Source of the DNA: Candidatus Segatella violae
GTDB lineage: Bacteria > Bacteroidota > Bacteroidia > Bacteroidales > Bacteroidaceae
Direction: 5' to 3'
Assembly (NCBI GenBank): GCA_002440225.1
Contig: DJSH01000071.1
Location: 1 to 17,694, forward strand
DNA length: 17,694 nucleotides
Part shown: positions 1-8,100 of the stretch, in pieces
Position numbering within the stretch: the first letter of the stretch is position 1
Layout of the letters: each line of letters opens with the position of its first letter
Position numbers and translations under genes: made by a program
The notes under the pieces: generated by a model
The model's database searches: none
What the model saw: only the letters and a program-made list of their open reading frames with translations
What the model was told of the DNA's origin: nothing

Positions 1-1023
1 GACTACGACAAGGTTTATCGTTCCGTGGCGTTCCTGGCTTTCAAGTATGGTCGCATCGACTGGATTGAATCCAACAATGAATATTGGCTCCAGCAGGACG
101 CTCGCCTGCGCACCGACTTCCACATCACTACCGGCATTGATGCCGAACATGTGGAGCACATCAAGGAAAAATCGCAAATGAATGCTTATTATGCCAAAGG
201 CGGCATCCCTACGGCTCGACAACAGAAAGCTGCCGAAGGAGTAGATGCCGCCCTTGCCTTCGCCCAACACACCGGTTATCCGTTGATAGCCAAGCCCAAT
301 GTGGGCGTAGGTGCCAGCGACACCCACAAGATTCATTCCGACGAGGAGCTCAGAGGATTCTTCCAGAGCAAGGCAAACTATGCCGACTATGTCATCGAGG
401 AATTCATCACCGGCGAGATTTGCTCCTACGATGCCGTGATAGGCAGAGACTCCACCCCACTTTTCGAGTCGATGACCGTATGGCCACCTTCCATCATGGA
501 CATCGTGAACAAGAAGCTCGACCTTTCCTATTATGTGGACAAGACCATGCCTGAGAATCTTCGCACCCTGGGACGCAAGACGGTGAAGACCTTCGGAGTA
601 AGCAATCGCTTTGTGCACCTTGAGTTTTTCCGCCTCGACAGAGACCGTGACGGACTGGGCAAGAAGGGCGACTTCGTTGCCTTGGAGGTCAACATGCGAC
701 CAGCCGGAGGCTACACCCCCGACATGATCAACTTCGCCCACTCCACCGATGTCTATAAGATTTGGGCAGACATGGTGGCTTTCGGCGAGAGCCACACCCC
801 TATCGGAGAACAATATTACTGCGCCTTTGCCAGCCGCAGAGACATCTATCACTATGCCCACACCCACGAGGAGATTCTTCAGAAGTATGGCAAGCAGATG
901 GTGATGTGCGAGCGAATGCCAGAACTCTTCAAGGATGCTATGGGACAACAGATGTACACCGTAAAGCTCAACACCTACGAGGAGGTAGAGGCCTTTGTCG
1001 CCTTTGTACACGAGAAAGTGTAA
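1..1023 (+). CDS. ATP-grasp domain ligase, 3' part (5' end outside window)
   Basis: The reading frame is open from the first base (codons D-Y-D-K-V-Y-R-S before the GTG at 25), so the gene begins upstream and only its last 340 codons are here. ATP-grasp signatures are visible: the nucleotide-binding strand PLIAKPNVGVGAS at about 280-320, the VIEEFITGEICSYDAVIG segment at about 392-440, and the metal-binding strand ALEVNMRPAGGYTPDM at about 680-730, where E and N are the usual Mg-ATP ligands. ATP-grasp enzymes join a carboxylate to an amine or thiol through an acyl phosphate; the substrate cannot be read from the sequence. The closest general match is the carbamoyl-phosphate-synthase-like / carboxylate-amine ligase branch. 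An esterase gene follows 71 bp downstream on the same strand with no terminator between, so the two are probably co-transcribed. Confidence 0.88.
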   Translation, partial: DYDKVYRSVAFLAFKYGRIDWIESNNEYWLQQDARLRTDFHITTGIDAEHVEHIKEKSQMNAYYAKGGIPTARQQKAAEGVDAALAFAQHTGYPLIAKPNVGVGASDTHKIHSDEELRGFFQSKANYADYVIEEFITGEICSYDAVIGRDSTPLFESMTVWPPSIMDIVNKKLDLSYYVDKTMPENLRTLGRKTVKTFGVSNRFVHLEFFRLDRDRDGLGKKGDFVALEVNMRPAGGYTPDMINFAHSTDVYKIWADMVAFGESHTPIGEQYYCAFASRRDIYHYAHTHEEILQKYGKQMVMCERMPELFKDAMGQQMYTVKLNTYEEVEAFVAFVHEKV

Positions 1024-1094
1024 CCATGAAACGGCATGAGTCTATTTTCTCAGGCACGCATATATATAATTAAGGTATAAACAAGAACAACGAC

Positions 1095-1850
1095 ATGATT
1101 ACAAAATACGTAAAGAAATATAGTCCATCACTCGACAGAGAGATGGAATACAAGATTTATGGCGACAAAGGCAAGGGTGTCTTGGTGTTTCCATCGCAGG
1201 ACGGCAGATTCTATGATTACCAAGACTTCGACATGGTGGCATCGCTATCACAATTTATCGACTCCGGAAAGATTCATCTCATCTGCATCGACAGCATCGA
1301 CAAGGAAACTTGGTCCAACATGGGTGGCGACGAGCATCAACGCATCGCCCTTCATGAGCGTTGGTACCATTACATCGTAGACGAGCTGATACCCGAGGTG
1401 AAAGCCCCCAACGAGACCTTGATCGTGACGGGTTGCAGCATGGGTGGATTCCATGCCGCCAATTTCTTCTTCCGTCGCCCCGAGTTGTTCGACACCCTGT
1501 TGTCGCTCAGCGGCATCTATTATGCCAGCTATTTCTTCCCCAACTATCACGACCCGCTGGTTTACGACAACTCACCATACGACTATCTGAGCAACATGCC
1601 TGCCGATCATCCTTACCTCAAGCTCTACCGCCAAAAGGAAATCATCCTCTGCGTGGGACAGGGAGCCTGGGAAGATGAGTTGCTGGACAGCACTCGCAAG
1701 ATGGATGCACTGCTCAAGGCAAAGCAGATTCCTGCCTGGGTAGATTACTGGGGACACGACGTGGCGCACGACTGGGCATGGTGGCGCAAGCAAATCGTCT
1801 ATTTCATGGACAAGCTATTGTCTTGGAACAACAACGACTACATCATCTAG
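1095..1850 (+). CDS. Alpha/beta-hydrolase esterase (COG4947-like)
   Basis: A 251-residue protein with an alpha/beta-hydrolase fold and no signal peptide, so probably cytoplasmic. The nucleophile elbow is G-C-S-M-G-G at residues 113-118 (Ser115). The likely acid lies in GQGAWEDE (about 188-195) and the catalytic His in WGHDVAHDWAWW (His225 most likely, His221 possible). This pattern and length fit the small predicted-esterase group COG4947 / 'esterase family protein', relatives of esterase D and the putative esterase family. The natural substrate is unknown. It follows an ATP-grasp gene by 71 bp; the pairing suggests that one enzyme makes, and the other cleaves or edits, the same amide or ester metabolite, but that is inference. 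No TAnnTTTG promoter is seen in the gap, which supports an operon. The ATG at 1095 is the first in frame. Confidence 0.87.
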   Translation: MITKYVKKYSPSLDREMEYKIYGDKGKGVLVFPSQDGRFYDYQDFDMVASLSQFIDSGKIHLICIDSIDKETWSNMGGDEHQRIALHERWYHYIVDELIPEVKAPNETLIVTGCSMGGFHAANFFFRRPELFDTLLSLSGIYYASYFFPNYHDPLVYDNSPYDYLSNMPADHPYLKLYRQKEIILCVGQGAWEDELLDSTRKMDALLKAKQIPAWVDYWGHDVAHDWAWWRKQIVYFMDKLLSWNNNDYII

Positions 1851-1868
1851 CCCTCAGATAAAACAAAA

Positions 1869-1907
1869 AAAACAGCGATGATACCAATCAAGCATCATCG
1901 CTGTTTT
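1869..1907. terminator. Bidirectional intrinsic terminator between convergent genes
   Basis: A perfect 14-bp stem (1869-1882 with 1894-1907, core ACAGCGATGAT / ATCATCGCTGT) with an 11-nt loop. It is flanked by an A-run on the left (1861-1872) and a T-rich run on the right (1904-1914), so it can end transcription in both directions. It sits 19 bp after the esterase stop and 24 bp after the end of the barrel gene read on the opposite strand. Confidence 0.9.
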
Positions 1908-1930
1908 CTTTTTATATATTAGTTCATTTA

Positions 1931-2665
1931 TTATGGCTGGAGTGTGAAGCCCACTACGAAGTAAGCTTTCTGGCTGCTAGGGTTGGCTGCCACCTGAGCG
2001 AAGACAGGAACACTGAAGGAATCTGTAATTTTCAAGTCCTTGGTTGCCTTCACAGAAACATTGGTTACGGCAAAACCGTTTACGCCATAAAAAGCAGTCT
2101 TATAAGGAACAGCACCGATTGCTGCCTCCCAATCACATCCTCCCAACTTGAATGGAGCGGTAGCCTCTACGTAAGACGCATATTTACGAGCGTCCTTATC
2201 GTAAACTCCTTCCTCCAAATCTGTTGTCGCATCATTACCAGCGAAGTTGGTGTACCAATTCAATGCCACAGGACCGAAATCATAACCAATGTTAGCCTCG
2301 TAAACATGAGCTGTAGAGTGGGCATCATAGTGGAAATAGCGATTATCTGCAGTATTAAACCAATAATCGGTTACACCGATGTGGAAGCCACCTGTGGTAT
2401 AAGAAGCGGTGAGGTCAAACTCTTTGGTATCAGATGGTTCTGAAATACCAACGCTTCCCCAAGCACTCAAAGAGAATCCCTTGTAACCGATACCCAATGT
2501 TGGCTGGAGGGAAATGCTTCCCAAGTCCTGACCACGCCAGTAGTACTGGCTCACGATGTCAGCACCAATGGAAGTCTCCACCTTGTCCTGTGCCATGGCA
2601 GCAGGAGCAAAAGCCATCAAACCGAGTGCCAACGCACCCATCTTCTTTATATCAAAATGCTTCAT
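1931..2665 (-). CDS. Putative outer-membrane barrel/porin, Gcw_chp (TorF-like) family
   Basis: A 244-residue secreted protein. Residues 1-25 form a classical Sec signal peptide (basic start, hydrophobic ALALGLMAFAPAA, AMA cleavage before Q26). The rest is rich in alternating aromatic/hydrophobic strands with Gly and Tyr/Trp, starting VETSIGADIVSQYYWRGQDL and ending in a strand F-V-V-G-F-T-L-Q-P, as in a small beta-barrel. The opening 'SIGADIVSQYYWRGQ' pattern resembles the Gcw_chp family (TIGR02001/PF09694), now often named TorF-like putative porin, which is frequently found near ammonium transporters. It lies 149 bp downstream of amtB on the same strand but has its own well-formed promoter. 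A likely job is passage of a small nitrogen source across the outer membrane; that role is inferred from context. Confidence 0.82.
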   Translation of the reverse strand: MKHFDIKKMGALALGLMAFAPAAMAQDKVETSIGADIVSQYYWRGQDLGSISLQPTLGIGYKGFSLSAWGSVGISEPSDTKEFDLTASYTTGGFHIGVTDYWFNTADNRYFHYDAHSTAHVYEANIGYDFGPVALNWYTNFAGNDATTDLEEGVYDKDARKYASYVEATAPFKLGGCDWEAAIGAVPYKTAFYGVNGFAVTNVSVKATKDLKITDSFSVPVFAQVAANPSSQKAYFVVGFTLQP

Positions 2666-2749
2666 AATCTCTCAATTTTATGTTAAACAAATCTCTTCTA
2701 CCAAGAAGAGCACTCTCTCAATCTCCTTTCCAGGAAAAGCTTTGGGTTG

Positions 2750-2781
2750 CAAAGGTATAAAAAATTCCTTTGCGCACCAAA
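2750..2781 (-). promoter_or_regulatory. Bacteroidota promoter of the barrel gene
   Basis: On the minus strand, TTTG (2781-2778) is followed after exactly 20 bp by TACCTTTG (2757-2750), matching the Bacteroidota -33/-7 consensus TTTG and TAnnTTTG. Transcription would start near 2744, giving an untranslated leader of about 80 nt before the ATG at 2665. The barrel gene can therefore be expressed apart from amtB. Confidence 0.75.
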
Positions 2782-2814
2782 ACTTTTATTAATTATCTCT
2801 CTCGTACTATTCCA

Positions 2815-4071
2815 TTAGTTGTAGCAGCTCTCACCATGCTCGTAGATGTCGAGACCTTCCTCCTCGATTCGCTTGTCAACACGGAGACCGCAAATCTTCT
2901 TGATAGAGTAGAAGAGGATGATACCTGTAACGGCCGCCCAAGCGTCGATGCAAAGGATACCGAAGCACTGTGCGCCAAAGAATCCGAAGCCACCACCATA
3001 GAAGGCACCACCGTCGATGGCAAAGAGACCTGTCATCAAGGTACCAAAGATACCACATACACCATGTACAGAACTTGCACCAACTGGGTCGTCAATGTGA
3101 AGCTTGGTGTCGATGAACTCGATAGAGAACACGAGAATGATACCAGCCAAGAGACCGATGATGAATGAACCAAGTGGACTAACCAAGTCGCAACCTGCAG
3201 TGATGGCTACTAAACCTGCCAAGATACCATTCAATGTCAATGAGAATGATGGCTTGCCATACTTGATCCAAGAGGTGAACATAGTACCAAGACCACCAGC
3301 AACAGCTGCCAAGTTGGTTGTCAAGAACACGTGGCTGATAGCTACACGGTTAACCTCACCAGAAGCAGCGAGCTGAGAACCAGGGTTGAATCCGAACCAT
3401 CCGAACCAGAGGATGAATACACCGAGGGCAGCTGCCATCAAGTTGTGACCAGGGATAGCGACGCTCTTGCCGTTGCGATACTTGCCAAGACGAGGGCCAA
3501 GGCAAATGGCGCCAACCAAGGCGAGTACACCACCTACGCTATGTACGATGGCAGAACCAGCGAAGTCATGGAAGGCAGCACCGAAGGTGTTCATCATGAA
3601 AGAACCAGCCTCGCTGTTGCAGAGCCAACCACCACCCCATGTCCAGTGACCTTCCACTGGGTAGATGATCAATGAGATGAAGAATGAATAGATGCAATAC
3701 ATTGAGAACTTGGTACGTTCTGCCATGGCACCTGAAACGATGGTAGCACTTGTAGCGCAGAACACGGTCTCAAACATCAAGAAGCCCTCTGTAGGAAGGT
3801 CGCCATGATAAAAAGAGAGGTCGCCAAAGTTAGGCATTCCGATGAAGCCCTGTCCATCGCTACCAAACATGAATCCGAAACCCACGAACCAGAAGAGAAC
3901 GGAACCGACCATGAAGTCGACGAAGTTCTTAAACAAGATGTTCGCGGTGTTTTTACTACGGGTAAAGCCCGCCTCGCAGAGGGCGAATCCCGGCTGCATG
4001 AAAAAGACCAACATGGCTGCAAGGAGCATCCACACGGTATCTACTGAAATTCCTAAATCCTGTACACTCAT
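2815..4071 (-). CDS. amtB: Ammonium transporter AmtB
   Basis: A 418-residue integral inner-membrane channel of the Amt/MEP/Rh family, of normal length and with about eleven hydrophobic spans. It conducts ammonium/ammonia. The twin pore histidines are present: His177 in HDFAGSAIVHSVGG and His336 in VGASSVHGVCGIFGT. Other family signatures are FFMQPGFALCEAGFTRSKN near the N-terminus, GAMAERTKFSMY, and the GHNL...LWFGWFGFNPGS segment (about 208-232). There is no separate N-terminal signal peptide; the protein begins with a short soluble segment and then the first span, as in many Amt proteins. It lies 95 bp downstream of glnK on the same strand, the classic glnK-amtB pairing in which PII docks on the cytoplasmic face and blocks the channel when nitrogen is plentiful. 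Confidence 0.97.
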   Translation of the reverse strand: MSVQDLGISVDTVWMLLAAMLVFFMQPGFALCEAGFTRSKNTANILFKNFVDFMVGSVLFWFVGFGFMFGSDGQGFIGMPNFGDLSFYHGDLPTEGFLMFETVFCATSATIVSGAMAERTKFSMYCIYSFFISLIIYPVEGHWTWGGGWLCNSEAGSFMMNTFGAAFHDFAGSAIVHSVGGVLALVGAICLGPRLGKYRNGKSVAIPGHNLMAAALGVFILWFGWFGFNPGSQLAASGEVNRVAISHVFLTTNLAAVAGGLGTMFTSWIKYGKPSFSLTLNGILAGLVAITAGCDLVSPLGSFIIGLLAGIILVFSIEFIDTKLHIDDPVGASSVHGVCGIFGTLMTGLFAIDGGAFYGGGFGFFGAQCFGILCIDAWAAVTGIILFYSIKKICGLRVDKRIEEEGLDIYEHGESCYN

Positions 4072-4166
4072 AATCTTTTTACTTTTAAGTGTTGTTTAAT
4101 TTTGAAAACTATCTCTCCTCCCATCATCTAGCAAATAATCATCAATGTTTAGTTATCAATCAACAA

Positions 4167-4523
4167 TTATTTCTCCTGCTCAGCATTATAAAGTGCGATG
4201 TCGCCTCTTTCACCTGTACGGATTCTCACGGTATCCTCTACAGGAATTACAAAGATTCGACCATCACCAATCTCGCCTGTGCGGGCTGCCTGCTGGATGG
4301 CATTAATAGTTTTCTCCACATTCTTGTCGCGTACGACAATGTTTAGCAATACTCGCTCGATACTACTGGTATCGTACATGACACCACGGTAGATACGGGC
4401 CTGTCTCATCTTGCCCTCTCCTCTTACATCGTAGTAAGAGAACCACTCGATGTCGGCGGCAAGCAATGCTTCCTTTACATCCTCAAACTTAGTCTTACGG
4501 ATGATAGCTTCGATCTTTTTCAT
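4167..4523 (-). CDS. glnK: PII nitrogen-regulatory protein (GlnK type)
   Basis: A 118-residue PII protein. It begins MKKIEAIIRKTKFEDVKEAL as PII proteins do and contains the C-terminal signature TGEIGDGRIFVIPVEDTVRIRTGERGD (about 82-108). As a trimer it senses 2-oxoglutarate and ATP/ADP and, next to amtB, most likely gates the ammonium channel. The T-loop differs from the E. coli pattern: G-E-G-K-M-R-Q-A-R-I-Y-R-G-V-M-Y (35-50) is one residue shorter than the Escherichia loop. The Gln that binds the Mg-2-oxoglutarate complex there (Gln39) is not in its usual place, while a tyrosine equivalent to Tyr51 remains at position 50. This looks like the Bacteroidota/NifI-like variant rather than a broken gene. 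It is the first gene of glnK-amtB. Confidence 0.95.
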   Translation of the reverse strand: MKKIEAIIRKTKFEDVKEALLAADIEWFSYYDVRGEGKMRQARIYRGVMYDTSSIERVLLNIVVRDKNVEKTINAIQQAARTGEIGDGRIFVIPVEDTVRIRTGERGDIALYNAEQEK

Positions 4524-4603
4524 ACGAATCTCTCCTATTATTATATTAATACTTGTTTTTCAATTTTACATGCACAAACTTACATATTGTTTGTTTTCGA
4601 GTG

Positions 4604-4635
4604 CAAAGATACGACATTTTGGTAAGCAAAACAAT
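4604..4635 (-). promoter_or_regulatory. Putative promoter of glnK-amtB
   Basis: Minus-strand TATCTTTG (4611-4604) is a perfect TAnnTTTG -7 box. The -33 box is weaker: ATTG at 4635-4632 at the ideal 20-bp spacing, or TTTG at 4630-4627 at a short 15-bp spacing. The start site would be near 4598, about 75 nt before the glnK ATG. No NtrC-type site is evident. Confidence 0.55.
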
Positions 4636-4876
4636 ATTATTACTTTCTTTTTGACATTCTTTTTCTACAACATTTCAATTTGTAAACTTACAACAAGTAT
4701 TTCATTGCAAAAGGAAACCATAATTACTATTTTTGCTTACAATCTGAAAGTTAAGCAAAAATCGTTAAATTCGCATAGGATAAAAGCATAAAATTCATAA
4801 AAACAAACAAAGCTTTTTGTTGGTATCGCACACATTGTTAAAATAGCATAACAAGAAGATAAATCTCTTTCAACCT
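4636..4876. other. AT-rich intergenic stretch between divergent promoters
   Basis: This stretch separates the glnK promoter (minus) from the promoter at 4877-4908 (plus). It is very AT-rich, with many short A and T runs. No coding region, RNA gene or convincing repeat was found in it. Confidence 0.5.
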
Positions 4877-4908
4877 TTTGGAATTTCTACAAGAAAGTAG
4901 TATTTTTG
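4877..4908 (+). promoter_or_regulatory. Promoter of the UpxY-like remnant
   Basis: TTTG (4877-4880), exactly 20 bp, then TATTTTTG (4901-4908): a full match to the Bacteroidota -33/-7 consensus. The start site would be near 4914, followed by a leader of about 50 nt before the ATG at 4963. The leader contains a small GTTCT/AGAAC hairpin around 4934-4948. The promoter now drives a message that runs through the UpxY fragment into the pectinesterase gene. Confidence 0.7.
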
Positions 4909-4962
4909 TCCCATAATAAACGAATTAGAGCTGGGTTCTGCCTAGAACAAGCTTGCAAAAAT

Positions 4963-5199
4963 ATGAATATGAATAGTGGGACAACAGATGAAGTTGTTCA
5001 CCCATTAAAGAGTGAAAATAAAACATGCGAAGGCCTTACGTCCAACGCCTCCCCCGAAAACAAAAGCGACACAAGAGCTAAGAAATCGCAAAAAGGGGTG
5101 TCCACCCATTGTATCCATACCTCAACAGCAACATCCTCAGCCAACGCGCCACATTGGTATGCGCTCCGCACTACCTACGGGAGAGAGCGATTACTATGA
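4963..5199 (+). pseudogene. N-terminal fragment of an UpxY/NusG-family transcription antiterminator
   Basis: In frame 1 the ATG at 4963 (or 4969) opens a 78-codon frame beginning MNMNSGTTDEVVHP and ending at a TGA at 5197-5199. After a polar, low-complexity N-terminal extension, its last residues are P-H-W-Y-A-L-R-T-T-Y-G-R-E-R-L-L. The H-W-Y-A-L-R-x-T-Y-G-R-E string is the first strand and turn of the NusG N-terminal (NGN) domain as found in UpxY proteins, which prevent early termination in Bacteroidota capsule operons. The rest of the NGN domain and the KOW domain are missing: homology stops right after G-R-E-R, where sequence belonging to the pectinesterase begins in another frame. It cannot make a working antiterminator. 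The assignment rests on motif recognition and position after a good promoter. Confidence 0.6.
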
Positions 5200-8100
5200 C
5201 CCTACCTCCAAGACATCGCGCAAAGTGTGTGCTCAACCTGTCAACTTCGGCAACAACCAAAAACCATTCTGGACCACAGAGGTATATGTAGAGGTATTGC
5301 AGAATGGCAAGATGCATCCACATACACGAGACGTAGCCTTATGGTGCGACACGGGCAAAGAGGGATACATCCGCAATACAGACACAGAAGACTGGTGTGC
5401 CTTTGGACCTGGCACCACATTCTATTTCGCATCGGGTACGGGAACCAAGATTTCCATCTTGACCTATTCCCCTATCAGTAGCACTACCATCGACGGACAA
5501 GTGCCTACTCTCGACAAAGAGCGCACGGAAGAGGAACGCAATAAGCCTGAGAATGCAGGCATCAAGGACCACATCTATGTATACAGCTACACCACACAGG
5601 ATCCTACACTCCGTCAAAAAATAGTCATCGGCGACGACTATTCTTACTACCAGTGGATAGAGACCGCTACCCAAGCTGCCAACATGGTAAACCTACACAT
5701 AGACTTGGACAACCAAGACCATGGTACCATCAGCAACATCTCTACCGTATCAGGATATGAGGCGGAAGAAAGAGAAGATGGTGGATACGCCATTCACGTG
5801 GGCGACCGAGTAAGGGTGAATTTCGAAAGAAACTTTGGCTTTAAGCTCGACAAGATTGTAGACCTTGACAAGCTAGACAAGGATGGCAATCCGCTTGCCG
5901 TTCTACAGATGCGCAAAGACGGAAAGGTAGATATGGTAGACTTCAACAATGCCTATACCACCCAACCAGTCGATCAGAATGCAGATGGCACATGGGGTAT
6001 CGCCTCTGGCGACAACAAGACCGTATTCGTATTGAAGAAAACAGAAGAGGAAGGCAAGCGTACCCAATATGAGGTGGAGTTCGACATCACCACCCACCGC
6101 AATTTGGAAATCGTATACCAGACCAACTCCACCTATTATATCACGTACAATACCGGACAGCAAGCCACAGGTGCCGCACCTCTAGCCCAATGGGTAGAGG
6201 AAGGCGACAAATTCACGATTCCGAATAACCGAACCCTCTACTACGAGGGCAACACGCTGCACCACTGGGTAGACGAAAACAACAAGGAATATATTGTAGG
6301 CAAGGAATACGAAGCCCCTGCCCAAGACCTTCGCCTCCTCCCAGTTTTCCAAGCCAATGATTTCAACATCATCGACCTGGATAAAAAAGCCACGGTAACT
6401 TGGAACTTTGCCAGAAACGACGGAGCACCAACCATGGCATACGAAGGTTCGAAAGGTATTTTGGTATCCCAATTGTACAAGGATGACAAATGGATTGACC
6501 TGAAAATCGACCTGGACGCCACTACCGACAAGAAATATTACGACCAAACAATCAGCGGCAAGGGCAAGTTTAGCAATACCAACAAGGAGGACAGAATGCA
6601 GATCAACGACAAATCGGTTATCACCTTCCCTGCCAGTCCTAACTGTGTGGCTCGACTCACAGCCAAGACCAATACACCTGAAGCTGAGATTGACCAGATG
6701 GCGAAGGGAAATAAAAACTACCAAGAAGGTACCGCAGACAATGGCATCTACTGGATGGAAGTAACTTGTCCTGGGGATAGAGACAACCAACAAGTTCTCA
6801 TCAAGGCAAAGAACCAATGGTGCGTAGACTTCATGGTAACTTATCAACCACAAGATTTGTCAAACAAACCAGCCATCACCAGCCTGACCTGTGGCGAGCA
6901 GACGCTAACTGCAGAAGCTATCTCAAAACAGCTTAACGAGACAGGTTGCATCACCTTCACAGTTTCACCTTGGGATAATCAGAATGAGACGATTCCTGCA
7001 ATCACCGGCGAGGCAACCCATGGCGGAAAGATAGAAGAAACCACCAAGCCTACCCTGCTCACCAAGGAATCCACCATCACCCTGAAAATGACCAACGGTA
7101 TCATCGTGAACTCCTATCCTGTGAAGTTCGAGTTTACACAGCCTGAGACCGCAGCCCAAATAGAGAGCGTCTTTGTGAATGGTGTCAAGGTAGCTGCCGA
7201 TGCAGAAATATCGAATGTCCATGCCAACGGTATCATCAAGGTGATGTGCAATCGCACCATGCAAGCAAGCACCCTCACCGTCAACGGCAAGGAGTTTACG
7301 GCAAGCGCAGGCAAAGAACTCGTCTTCACCTATTGGGGATTGCCGGAAGGAACTGAGATAGCGTTCACAGGTACATTCCAAGACATCTATAGTAAAGCTT
7401 GTGAACAAAGTCTTAATCTGAAGCTACATATCACAGACGAAGAGGAGACCTACCATCACCACAAATTCGATTTTATCGTAGGTCAAGACGGAACGATCGA
7501 CGAGGCCATCGAAGCCGCCAACAACAATACGAAGGAAGATAACCACCGATATTATATCTTCGTGCCAGACGGCGAATACCAGTTGACAGGAAACGAACCT
7601 TTGGATAGTTATGGCGTTACCTCTGATGGCAAATGGCCATGCGACAACGATGGCAAGCAAAGAAGCGACATGCAGGGAAAGAACAACGGAAGAACCGTCA
7701 TCAAAAAGCCGAATGTTTCGCTCATCGGACAGAGCAAGGACGAGACGATCATCTATAACAAGCCTATCGTAGAGGGAATCAGTTATACAGGAACTATCCA
7801 TATCGGCAAGGAAGCCAAAGACTTCTATGCGCAAGACCTCATCTTAGAGAACAGATTCGACTATTGGAACTCCATGTTGGCTCAAGGTTCGGGTGGTGCG
7901 GCACGTGGCGTGGCGTTCTGGGACCAAGGTTGCCGAAGCACCTTGAAGAACGTGGCACTCAAGAGTTGGCAGGATACCTACTTTTCCAACAATGCCAACA
8001 GCGACTATCGTGGATATTTCGAAGACTGCGACTTTGCTGGTGTGGTAGACTGGCTCTGTGGCGATGGCAACATCTGGCTAGAAAGATGCAACATCATCCT

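Noticed and set aside
1026..1073. 15-codon ORF (MKRHESIFSG...) between the ATP-grasp and esterase genes
   Set aside because: It is too short to support, has no known counterpart, and shows no promoter or other signal of translation.
5012..5200. Programmed frameshift joining the UpxY-like frame to the pectinesterase frame
   Set aside because: There is no slippery heptamer near 5180-5199 (GGGAGAGAGCGA), and the resulting fusion of a capsule antiterminator start to an exported enzyme makes no functional sense. A rearrangement or misjoin explains it better.
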